From the NCBI GenBank assembly GCA_015522395.1, contig WAMH01000080.1, positions 1 through 7,779 on the forward strand: a stretch of 7,779 bases of DNA, written 5' to 3'. The notes under the pieces are model-generated. The model was not told where the DNA came from. It made no database searches and saw only the letters and a program-made list of their open reading frames with translations. Origin of the DNA: Thermococcus sp. (lineage in GTDB: Archaea > Methanobacteriota_B > Thermococci > Thermococcales > Thermococcaceae). Shown here piece after piece: positions 1 to 5,502 of this stretch. Position 1 is the first letter of the stretch, and every line of letters begins with the position of its first letter. The position numbers and the translations under genes were made by a program.

Positions 1-10
1 GAATGAGCAT
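1..10 (-). other. Possible start codon of a further minus-strand gene (off the left edge)
   Basis: On the minus strand the TGA stop of the regulator (positions 12-10) shares a base with an ATG at 10-8, giving TGATG. This arrangement is typical of translationally coupled genes in archaeal operons. Only the codons ATG CTC ATT are visible, so neither the existence nor the nature of the gene can be judged from this window. It would be cotranscribed with the HTH/zinc-ribbon gene if real. Confidence 0.25.
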
Positions 11-303
11 CACTTTGGCTCTATCTTGAACCTCGGCTCCTCTATCCACTCGGATTTACAGCGCGGGCACCTGGAGGGCACCTTTATCTCGGGCGGAAAA
101 ACGAAGCCGCACTTCCTGCACTCGGCGGGCTTTATGAGGAGGACTTTCCCCTCCCGCTTGAGGGTCTTCTGGATGGCCTTCAGATCCTCAAGAATGACCT
201 TCTTTGCCCCCTTGCCCCTCATATCCAGGGCTAACGCAAGCTCACTCGGCGAGTAGTCGCGCTCCTCCAAAAGCTTTATTATGCGCTGCCTTCGAGTCAT
301 CAT
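10..303 (-). CDS. HTH plus zinc-ribbon transcriptional regulator (COG3357-like)
   Basis: This 97-residue protein is probably a small DNA-binding regulator acting in the cytoplasm. Residues 3 to about 55 look like a winged-helix/HTH fold (basic start MMTRRQRIIKLLEERDYSPS, then helices ending in LKAIQKTLKREGKVLLI). Residues 60-85 form a zinc ribbon with two CxxC pairs, C62/C65 and C79/C82. This HTH plus C-terminal Zn-ribbon order matches the archaeal family of predicted regulators grouped as COG3357; the target genes are not known from sequence. Two ATGs in tandem (303 and 300) can start it. A TATA box on the minus strand at about 324-331 places transcription start near 303, so the message is probably leaderless. 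It is divergent from pus10 and may be coupled to a gene beyond the left edge through a TGATG overlap. Confidence 0.85.
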   Translation of the reverse strand: MMTRRQRIIKLLEERDYSPSELALALDMRGKGAKKVILEDLKAIQKTLKREGKVLLIKPAECRKCGFVFPPEIKVPSRCPRCKSEWIEEPRFKIEPK

Positions 304-321
304 CGCCAGTGTCCGATGAGA

Positions 322-333
322 GGAATATAAACC
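322..333 (-). promoter_or_regulatory. TATA promoter of the HTH/zinc-ribbon gene
   Basis: Read on the minus strand the sequence is GGTTTATATTCC, a good archaeal TATA box. Its centre lies about 25 bases before the ATG at 303, the expected distance to a transcription start, so a leaderless transcript is predicted. On the plus strand the same element sits only about 19 bases before the pus10 ATG, too close for a normal promoter with the visible ribosome-binding site. Confidence 0.6.
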
Positions 334-346
334 TTAGGGTGGGACC

Positions 347-1507
347 ATGATAGTCGAGAAGGCAGGGGAGGTTCTTGAGAGGCACGGGCTGTGCGATCAC
401 TGCCTCGGCAGGCTGTTCGCGAGGCTCAGTAGGGGAACCAACGAGGAGAGGGGAAGGGCGATAAGGTTCGTCCTCAACATGGAGCGCTCCGCGGAGGGAT
501 TACCTCCCACGGGCAAGCCTGAGAAGTGCGAGCTTTGCGGAAACGTCTTCGAGAGGATTCCCTCACTTGTTGAGAGGATGAAGGAGACCTCCTCGGGAAT
601 AGAGTTCGATACCTTCCTCGTCGGCTCGCGCTTTCCAACTGAGATCCGCGAGAAGGAAGAGGGCATCTGGAGGGAGTTCGGAATCAGCACGGGAGAGCCG
701 GTAAACCGTGAGTTCAACCGCGAGCTTGGGAAGGCCTTCGGACTGGCCACCGGCAAAGACACCTCAAAGAACCCCGACGTTGTCTTCGTTGTTGAACCAT
801 ACTCCGGTGAAATCGAGCTTCAGGTGAATCCCCTTTATGTCTACGGCCGCTACAGAAAGCTTGTTCGCGGCATTCCTCAGACACCCCTTCCGGGTTTCGA
901 GGACAGCGTTGCCTCGATAATCTGCAGGGCCTTTTCGAGGGCGAGCGATGGAAAGTGCGTCTTCAAGGGAGCCGGGAGGGAGGACGTTGATGTCAGAACC
1001 CTTGGCAACGGCAGGCCCTTTATCGTCGAAATCAAGGGACCTAAAAAGAGAAAACTCGACCTCGATGCTGTAGCAAGGGAAATAGCCACGAGCGGGAAGG
1101 TAGAAGTCCTCAATCTCTGCTTCGTCTCGCCGAAGGAGGCCGGGAAAGTTCTGATGAAGAACCATCGCAAGGAATACCTAGCCCTGGTCCTCGTGGAGGA
1201 CGGTGTAACTCCTGAGGAAGCCCGGGAAGTTGCAAGGAAGCTCCGGGGCTTGGAGATCCATCAGAGGACGCCCTGGCGTGTGAGGAAGGCGAGGGCGGAC
1301 AAGGTAAGGCTCAGGAGGGTTCACGAGGCGGATGCAAGGTGGCTCGATAAGAAGCACTTCGAGTTGAGGCTCGTAACCGACGGCGGTCTCTACATCAAGG
1401 AGCTGGTCTCGGGCGATAACGGAAGAACGAAGCCGAGCGTGAGCGACCTGCTCGGGAAAGGGGCGTGGTGCGAGAGGCTCGATGTCCTGAACATCCTTGA
1501 CGAGTGA
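347..1507 (+). CDS. pus10: tRNA pseudouridine synthase Pus10
   Basis: Pus10 converts uridine 54 and/or 55 in the T-arm of archaeal tRNAs to pseudouridine, replacing bacterial TruB in this role. The 386-residue length fits the archaeal family. The N-terminus has the expected zinc-binding pairs C16/C19 (CDHCLGRLF) and C61/C64 (CELC). A THUMP-like accessory region follows, then the catalytic domain. The motif GREDVDVRTLGNGRPF (210-225) holds the probable catalytic aspartate D213, aligned with the GRTD of TruA. RTPWRVRKARAD (307-318) matches the conserved RTPxRV loop, and DGGLYIKELVSGDNGRTKPS (345-364) carries the active-site tyrosine Y349 and the basic residue region. The ATG at 347 has a ribosome-binding site GGGTGGGA 3 bases upstream. 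No TATA box lies at the proper distance, so its promoter is unclear. All expected motifs are intact. Confidence 0.96.
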   Translation: MIVEKAGEVLERHGLCDHCLGRLFARLSRGTNEERGRAIRFVLNMERSAEGLPPTGKPEKCELCGNVFERIPSLVERMKETSSGIEFDTFLVGSRFPTEIREKEEGIWREFGISTGEPVNREFNRELGKAFGLATGKDTSKNPDVVFVVEPYSGEIELQVNPLYVYGRYRKLVRGIPQTPLPGFEDSVASIICRAFSRASDGKCVFKGAGREDVDVRTLGNGRPFIVEIKGPKKRKLDLDAVAREIATSGKVEVLNLCFVSPKEAGKVLMKNHRKEYLALVLVEDGVTPEEAREVARKLRGLEIHQRTPWRVRKARADKVRLRRVHEADARWLDKKHFELRLVTDGGLYIKELVSGDNGRTKPSVSDLLGKGAWCERLDVLNILDE

Positions 1508-1523
1508 TTATTCTCTCCGCAAT

Positions 1524-1536
1524 CCTTAAAAATACT
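1524..1536 (+). promoter_or_regulatory. TATA promoter of the CGP-CTERM protein gene
   Basis: CCTTAAAAATACT resembles an archaeal TATA box. Its centre near 1529 predicts transcription start around 1551-1556, so the gene is transcribed separately from pus10. The position argues against the earlier GTG at 1504, which lies upstream of the box. Confidence 0.55.
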
Positions 1537-1553
1537 AATCCGCAGGATAAAAT

Positions 1554-1559
1554 GGTGAT
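1554..1559 (+). promoter_or_regulatory. Ribosome-binding site that decides a TTG start
   Basis: GGTGAT is an exact match to the complement of the archaeal 16S rRNA 3' end (ATCACC). It lies 4 bases before the TTG at 1564. It overlaps the in-frame ATG at 1552 and GTG at 1555, so it cannot serve those codons. This supports TTG as the start. Confidence 0.5.
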
Positions 1560-1563
1560 TCAG

Positions 1564-3138
1564 TTGAAGAGGATTTTTAGTGCTGCATTTATAGTGATAA
1601 CTCTGGCTCTACTCTCCTGGAGTTTGGGAAGCGCCAACGTCATCGTCGTCAACTCCGAAAAATCCCCCAACGTGAACGTGCTTATGGGCAACGGGAGTCC
1701 CATCTTGTCGACGGTTGGGATGGGTGGATTCACAGTGTTTAAACTGGCCAAAAACGGAACTGTGAAGTGGTCCCTCTCGGGTGATGAGTTTATCCCCGTA
1801 AACGCTGATTTACTCAGGGGTCCGTTTTATACTCCCCTCGGGGTCGACAGCGTTGCTTCGAGGTCTCGCGATGGGGGCGTTCTACTTGGATTCGTGTTGG
1901 TAGGCAAAAACGGGCCTTTCTCCCCCGCGATGATGAAAATCGCCAGCAACGGGAGCTTTGAATGGGCGTACGTTTACGAACTCGGTCAGAACATGAGCCC
2001 CTACATAAACTCGATCTACGCCGGAAAAGATGGCGTCCTCATGAGCGGTTACATAGAAAACGACACCTTCCACGGAACCAAGTTCCTGCCGTTCCTCCTC
2101 CTTCTGAGGCCCAATGGAACCGTAATCTGGGCAAGGATTTACAACCCACCTATTTTGAGGGGGATAACCTCCGGGGGAGCCCTCGAGGTAAACGGCTCAT
2201 ACATCTACATTCTGCAGGACGGCAGAAATGCAGTACTCCTGAGGCTTGATAGAAACGGGAACGTGACCGGGGTTAACTCCGTGTCCGGCATGAAAACGGT
2301 CAACTCCGCGGCTTCAGATGGAAAGTACCTCTACCTCCTTGGGACCGACGAAAACGGCACTGTCCTGGCAAAATTTGACCTTGCTGGAAGCGACCCCGTC
2401 TGGGCAAAGGAATACTCGATAGATTTCAACTACACCGGAGCATTCTGCGGCCCCAACGAGACGAACATTACCCTAGTGTCGTTAAAAGTGGTGTCGCATG
2501 ACTTCAAGCGGCTACTGCAAGTGGGGAATGGGGTCGAGGTGTTCCCCATGCCGTTCGAACTTAAGCTTCCCCTTGAGGGCGTTCCTTGCAACGCGAGCAT
2601 CTTCAAACAGGAAACCGCCTTAAAGCCCGTCACGGCCATCTTTAAAGTGGACAAAAATGGGGATCTTATCTCCAGGAAAGTCCTCCTCCTGAACTCGACG
2701 TACTCCGTGGAATCTTTTGACTACTCGAACGGAACATTTGCCCTTGGCATGGTGAAGGACATAGAGCTCCCCTCCACGTTGGTGGAGCCGAAACCCCTCA
2801 CCCTGGTCGGTCACTTCAACGATCTGTTCAACCTCAGCGTTGCAAAGGATGCCGACCTCAACGTAACGGTGAGGAATGTAAACGTTCACCTTGGAGATGT
2901 TCACGTCGGGATTTCATACCCGCACAGTACGGCGCTGAACATCTCGGCGATGGGGGTAGAACCGGCCAACATAGTTAAGAAGGTGCCGGAGGACGTGGAG
3001 ATAAGAGTGTACAGAACAGAAACCATGCACACGGAGAAATCGGCCACAGCAGGAAAATCCACGAAGGAGATGTGCGGACCAGCATTTCTCGTGACCCTCG
3101 CGATTCTTCTGGCTCTTCTTTTATTCAAAAGAAAATGA
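1564..3138 (+). CDS. Secreted propeller-like glycoprotein with CGP-CTERM anchor
   Basis: This protein of about 524 residues is exported and probably held at the cell surface; its function is not recognised. A signal peptide is clear: MKR, then a hydrophobic stretch, likely cut after GSA at residue 24. Six similar strand motifs of the type hydrophobic-K/R-x-D-x-NG-x-V-x-W (near residues 56, 122, 177, 224, 267 and 357) suggest beta-propeller blades. I count 18 N-x-S/T sequons, fitting heavy N-glycosylation. Cysteines 295 and 342 could form a disulfide. The end is C504-G-P, a hydrophobic helix and FKRK, the Thermococcaceae CGP-CTERM sorting signal, in which the cysteine is thought to be modified and anchored. 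The TTG start is chosen for its GGTGAT ribosome-binding site; ATG 1552 and GTG 1504 are in-frame alternatives. It sits between translation genes with no obvious functional link. Confidence 0.85.
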   Translation: MKRIFSAAFIVITLALLSWSLGSANVIVVNSEKSPNVNVLMGNGSPILSTVGMGGFTVFKLAKNGTVKWSLSGDEFIPVNADLLRGPFYTPLGVDSVASRSRDGGVLLGFVLVGKNGPFSPAMMKIASNGSFEWAYVYELGQNMSPYINSIYAGKDGVLMSGYIENDTFHGTKFLPFLLLLRPNGTVIWARIYNPPILRGITSGGALEVNGSYIYILQDGRNAVLLRLDRNGNVTGVNSVSGMKTVNSAASDGKYLYLLGTDENGTVLAKFDLAGSDPVWAKEYSIDFNYTGAFCGPNETNITLVSLKVVSHDFKRLLQVGNGVEVFPMPFELKLPLEGVPCNASIFKQETALKPVTAIFKVDKNGDLISRKVLLLNSTYSVESFDYSNGTFALGMVKDIELPSTLVEPKPLTLVGHFNDLFNLSVAKDADLNVTVRNVNVHLGDVHVGISYPHSTALNISAMGVEPANIVKKVPEDVEIRVYRTETMHTEKSATAGKSTKEMCGPAFLVTLAILLALLLFKRK

Positions 3139-3148
3139 GTCCCATCCC

Positions 3149-3157
3149 TTTTTTCTT
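3149..3157 (+). terminator. Poly-T terminator after the CGP-CTERM gene
   Basis: A run of six T followed by CTT begins 11 bases after the stop codon. Archaeal polymerase terminates at such T-rich tracts without needing a hairpin. It would separate this gene from the rpl21e promoter just downstream. Confidence 0.6.
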
Positions 3158-3170
3158 CCCGCCCGTTGAA

Positions 3171-3196
3171 GGTGAAAAATTTATAAACGGTTCACC
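3171..3196 (+). promoter_or_regulatory. rpl21e promoter: TATA box inside a GGTGAA/TTCACC inverted repeat
   Basis: AAATTTATAAAC (about 3177-3188) is the strongest TATA box in the window, with an A-rich upstream element. It predicts transcription start near 3207-3211, leaving a leader of roughly 115-120 bases before rpl21e. Perfect 6-base arms GGTGAA (3171-3176) and TTCACC (3191-3196) flank the box symmetrically, 20 bases centre to centre. A dimeric factor binding both would cover the TATA box; this is inference. Confidence 0.65.
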
Positions 3197-3210
3197 AGAG
3201 GCTTTACTGA

Positions 3211-3310
3211 TTCCCGGACTGGGTTAGCTGGGGAACTACTATGAAAAGCGAAAAGCGTGTCCGGGAAGTCCCATCGTGTTGTTAAAGGACTACAGCCGGA
3301 TTAAAACCCA
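3211..3310 (+). ncRNA. Candidate structured leader RNA of rpl21e
   Basis: TTCCCGGAC (3211-3219) and GTCCGGGAA (3259-3267) form a perfect 9-bp stem enclosing 39 bases, starting almost exactly at the predicted transcription start. Within the loop, TGGGTT (3220-3225) is perfectly complementary to AACCCA (3305-3310), which would create a pseudoknot reaching to within 5 bases of the GGAGGG ribosome-binding site. A weaker competing pair is AGTCC (3267-3271) with GGACT (3287-3291). It does not fit a tRNA (no T-loop), and I see no convincing C/D or H/ACA boxes. It may be a cis-acting regulatory leader or a small RNA processed from it. No known family is recognised. Confidence 0.35.
3241..3285 (+). 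CDS. Possible 14-codon upstream ORF in the rpl21e leader
   Basis: ATG at 3241 opens a short frame encoding MKSEKRVREVPSCC and closing with TAA at 3283-3285. A GGGGA ribosome-binding-like sequence lies 6 bases before the ATG. It is wholly inside the predicted leader, and the 3' arm of the 9-bp stem (3259-3267) lies within it, so translation would melt the hairpin. The peptide ends in two cysteines next to the stop. Short ORFs of this size arise by chance, so the call is tentative. Confidence 0.25.
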   Translation: MKSEKRVREVPSCC

Positions 3311-3326
3311 CATCGGAGGGAGTGGA

Positions 3327-3623
3327 ATGGTTAAGAAGGCGCACAGCTTTAGGAGGAAGACGCGTGGCAAGCTCAGCAAGAGCCCGAGGAGGAGGGGCCT
3401 TCCACCGCTCACGAGGTTCCTTCAGGAGTTCGAGGTCGGGCAGAAGGTTCACATCGTCATAGAGCCGAGCTACCACAGGGGAATGCCCGACCCCAGGTTC
3501 CATGGAAGGACCGGGACCGTCGTCGGAAAGCGCGGCGATGCCTATATCATCCAGATAAAGGACGGCGGCAAGGTTAAGACCTTCTTCATACACCCGGTCC
3601 ACCTCAGGGCGCAGAAGGGATGA
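3327..3623 (+). CDS. rpl21e: 50S ribosomal protein L21e
   Basis: L21e (eL21) is a large-subunit ribosomal protein shared by archaea and eukaryotes. The 98-residue product has the usual length and a characteristic basic start, MVKKAHSFRRKTRGKLSKS. The SH3-like barrel follows, with EVGQKVHIVIEPSYHRGMPD, RFHGRTGTVVGKRGDAYI and the end KTFFIHPVHLRAQKG. The ATG at 3327 is chosen because the family begins with MVKKAHS and a strong GGAGGG site lies 6 bases upstream; an in-frame upstream extension to 3276 has no family support. It is first in an apparent operon with rpoF, whose start codon lies at its stop. The promoter is strong and the leader unusually long, which leaves room for post-transcriptional control. 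Confidence 0.97.
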   Translation: MVKKAHSFRRKTRGKLSKSPRRRGLPPLTRFLQEFEVGQKVHIVIEPSYHRGMPDPRFHGRTGTVVGKRGDAYIIQIKDGGKVKTFFIHPVHLRAQKG

Positions 3624-3625
3624 GC

Positions 3626-3994
3626 ATGATAGGCAGGAAAAAGCTCGAGGAGCACTACATGACGATAGCCGAGGTTAGAGAGCTCCTCGAGAAGCGCAAG
3701 GCTGAGGGAATGGAGGAGAACCCTGAGGAGCCGATGTTCTACGAGGCCAGGGTTAGCCTCGAGCATGCCGAGCGCTTTGCAAAGCTCAAGCCCGAGCAGG
3801 CCGCGGAGCTGAAGGAGAAGCTGGTCGGCCTCTTCGACTGGCTCGACGAGAGGGTGGCGGCCAAGCTCGTGGACCTCCTCCCTGAGGACTACTTTGACAT
3901 CCGCGTGATCTTCGCCAAGGAGGAACACCAGCCCAGCAGGGAGGAAGCCGAAGAGATACTGAAGCTCCTCGACGAATACCGTCCCGAGGAGTGA
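3626..3994 (+). CDS. rpoF: DNA-directed RNA polymerase subunit F (Rpb4-like)
   Basis: RpoF pairs with RpoE (Rpb7-like) to form the stalk of archaeal RNA polymerase, which helps open complex formation and binds emerging RNA. The 122-residue product matches the family in size. It has the N-terminal tip-associating segment (MIGRKKLEEHYMTIAEVREL, residues 1-20) and an acidic helical HRDC-like C-terminal domain containing LKPEQAAELKEKLVGLFDW and LVDLLPEDYFDIRVIFAKE. Two ATGs are possible: 3620, overlapping the rpl21e stop as ATGA, and 3626. I prefer 3626 because AGAAGGG is then at a workable distance and family members begin MIGRKK. It is translationally linked to rpl21e, so stalk subunit and ribosomal protein are made from one message. 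Confidence 0.95.
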   Translation: MIGRKKLEEHYMTIAEVRELLEKRKAEGMEENPEEPMFYEARVSLEHAERFAKLKPEQAAELKEKLVGLFDWLDERVAAKLVDLLPEDYFDIRVIFAKEEHQPSREEAEEILKLLDEYRPEE

Positions 3995-3995
3995 C

Positions 3996-4011
3996 CCTCT
4001 TCTTTTCCTTT
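3996..4011 (+). terminator. Pyrimidine-rich terminator after rpoF
   Basis: CTCTTCTTTTCCTTT directly follows the rpoF stop and contains a T4 and a T3 run. It resembles archaeal T-rich terminators but is moderate, so some read-through into the DUF655 and ksgA genes is likely. Confidence 0.45.
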
Positions 4012-4014
4012 AGA

Positions 4015-4028
4015 CAAAGTATAAAAAC
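4015..4028 (+). promoter_or_regulatory. TATA promoter of the DUF655-ksgA operon
   Basis: AAAGTATAAAAAC is a good TATA box, with its centre about 38 bases before the ATG at 4061. It predicts transcription start near 4048, giving a leader of about 12 bases that contains the GGGGGAGAG ribosome-binding site (4049-4057). Confidence 0.6.
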
Positions 4029-4060
4029 TCCGGGTTGGTATAGGTTTTGGGGGAGAGACG

Positions 4061-4681
4061 ATGGATAGGTACCGGAGACACTCCTACAGGGAGAGCCTCG
4101 ACAAAAAGAGGCGGAACGTTGAGTATGAGGAGTACGCTTACGTGCTTGACTACCTTCCGGAGGGGTACACGGACATATCGACCGGCAGGCGAACCGGTAA
4201 GCCGGTGGCGCAGGTGATAGGTGAGAAGGCATTTACTCTCCTTGAGGTTGCACCAAAGGGGGATCTCATGCTCTACGAGAGGGTTTTCATTGGCAAGGGG
4301 CAGAGGGATAAAATCCTCATGATAAACAAGAAAATTCACTACGACGACCTCACCGCCACGGCCAAGGCCGAGCTTCCCTACGTTGTCGAGGAGATAATCA
4401 AGAACAACGAGGAGCGCTTCATCCAGTTTTTCAATATGGCACCGCCGATAACCAACAGGCTTCACAGCCTCGAGCTGCTCCCTGGAATCGGGAAGAAGCA
4501 CATGTGGGAGATAATCGAGGAGCGCAGGAGGGAGCCATTTAAGAGCTTTGAGGACCTTCGCGAGAGGGTTAAGGGGCTTCCAGATCCGGTGAAGATGATG
4601 GCCAAGCGCATCGTCGATGAAATTGAGGGCAAGGATCGTTACAGACTCTTCGTTGGCTCCAGGAGGCTATTCCGCGTATGA
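4061..4681 (+). CDS. DUF655 family predicted RNA-binding protein (COG1491)
   Basis: This 206-residue protein matches the archaeal DUF655 family, for which a nucleic-acid-binding role is predicted but no activity is established to my knowledge. The basic N-terminal 20 residues lead into a beta-rich OB/S1-like region (about 24-95; EYAYVLDYLPEGYTD, AQVIGEKAFTLLEVAPKG, YERVFIGKGQRDKI). The C-terminal part carries a helix-hairpin-helix motif LELLPGIGKKHMWEII (137-152), usual for sequence-independent binding of RNA or DNA backbones, followed by a second helical segment with KGLPDPVKMMAKRIVDEI. It has its own promoter. Its stop overlaps the ksgA start by 4 bases (ATGA), so it is translationally coupled to the rRNA methylase, which suggests a role in ribosome assembly or rRNA maturation. 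Confidence 0.9.
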   Translation: MDRYRRHSYRESLDKKRRNVEYEEYAYVLDYLPEGYTDISTGRRTGKPVAQVIGEKAFTLLEVAPKGDLMLYERVFIGKGQRDKILMINKKIHYDDLTATAKAELPYVVEEIIKNNEERFIQFFNMAPPITNRLHSLELLPGIGKKHMWEIIEERRREPFKSFEDLRERVKGLPDPVKMMAKRIVDEIEGKDRYRLFVGSRRLFRV

Positions 4682-5502
4682 GGGAGCGCCTTTTCTCTTT
4701 AATTTCAAAGTACAACCTGAGACCAAACCGAAACTTGGGACAGAACTTTCTGATAGTGCCCGGCTTAATCGAGAGGAACATAGAAAGGGCGGGGCTGAGC
4801 AAAAAAGATACGGTTCTCGAAATCGGCCCCGGCCTTGGAGTCCTTACGGATGCCCTTTCCAAGAGGGCAGGGAAGGTTTACGCCATCGAAAGGGACTCAA
4901 GGCTCGTCCAGATCCTGAAGAACGAGTACGTCTGGCCCAACGTCGAAATAATAGAAGGTGATGCCATCAAAGTTGAGTGGCCGGAATTTAACAAGATGGT
5001 TTCAAACCTGCCCTATCAGATTTCCTCCCCGGTTACGTTTAAGCTTTTGGAACACGACTTTGAGAGGGCCGTTCTAATCTATCAGCTCGAGTTCGCGCTG
5101 AGAATGGTGGCTGAACCCGGCGACAAAAACTACTCCCGCCTTTCACTGATGGTGCGGGCTAAGGCCCACGCCGAGATCGCCGAGCGCATTGGAAGGGGTG
5201 CTTTTTGGCCGAGGCCAAAGGTTGACTCGGCGGTGGTCGTGTTAACGCCAAAACCGAAGGGGGAACGGATAGAGCTGAACGAGAACCTCGTGAAGGCCCT
5301 CTTTCAGCACAGGAGGAGCACGGTGGTTTCGGCATTGAAGAAATCCCATCACATGCTGGGGATTGACAGGGAAGAGTTCAAAAGGATCAGGGGGGAAATT
5401 AAATCTCTGCCGTACGCTGAGGAGAGGGTCTTTAAGCTCGATCCACAGGAGGTTAAGGAGATAGAGGAAGCACTAGTGAGCATGGGGCTCATTCTTCCTT
5501 AA
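4678..5502 (+). CDS. ksgA: 16S rRNA adenine N6,N6-dimethyltransferase KsgA/Dim1
   Basis: KsgA/Dim1 uses S-adenosylmethionine to dimethylate two adjacent adenines in the terminal helix of small-subunit rRNA, a late checkpoint in 30S assembly. The 274-residue length is normal. Motifs in order: NLGQNFL (19-25), SAM-binding motif I VLEIGPGLG (46-54), the ribose-binding acidic residue E71 in AIERD, EGDAIK with D95, catalytic motif IV NLPYQISSPV (110-119), EFALRMVAEPGDKNYSRLS (138-156) and FWPRPKVDSAVV (177-188). The C-terminal helical domain includes FQHRRSTVVSAL. All active-site residues look intact. The start ATG overlaps the DUF655 stop; there is no separate promoter. Its last 14 bases overlap the end of the convergent ferritin-like gene, so its transcript must end inside that gene. 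Confidence 0.97.
   Translation: MRERLFSLISKYNLRPNRNLGQNFLIVPGLIERNIERAGLSKKDTVLEIGPGLGVLTDALSKRAGKVYAIERDSRLVQILKNEYVWPNVEIIEGDAIKVEWPEFNKMVSNLPYQISSPVTFKLLEHDFERAVLIYQLEFALRMVAEPGDKNYSRLSLMVRAKAHAEIAERIGRGAFWPRPKVDSAVVVLTPKPKGERIELNENLVKALFQHRRSTVVSALKKSHHMLGIDREEFKRIRGEIKSLPYAEERVFKLDPQEVKEIEEALVSMGLILP

Noticed and set aside
764..1165. 133-codon minus-strand open frame inside pus10
   Set aside because: It is the antisense shadow of the catalytic domain region; no ribosome-binding site or domain was seen.
2494..2511. Internal CGP tripeptide near residue 295 of the surface protein as a second sorting signal
   Set aside because: The cysteine at 295 is followed by GPNET, with no hydrophobic helix and no basic tail; the true CGP-CTERM is at the C-terminus.
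3211..3267. tRNA-like element suggested by a 7-9 bp closing stem
   Set aside because: At 57 bases it is too short, and it lacks a T-arm with GGTTCAAATCC-type loop, an anticodon stem and a CCA-proximal discriminator context.
3201..3300. C/D or H/ACA guide RNA
   Set aside because: A CTGA and a later ACA occur, but there is no paired RTGATGA box, and no ACA sits directly after the stem with a kink-turn above it.
3276..3326. 17-residue N-terminal extension of L21e
   Set aside because: L21e proteins begin at MVKKAHS, and the GGAGGG site directly serves ATG 3327.
4617..4961. 114-codon plus-strand open frame
   Set aside because: It is a shifted frame spanning the DUF655-ksgA junction. Both real genes have full family motifs there.
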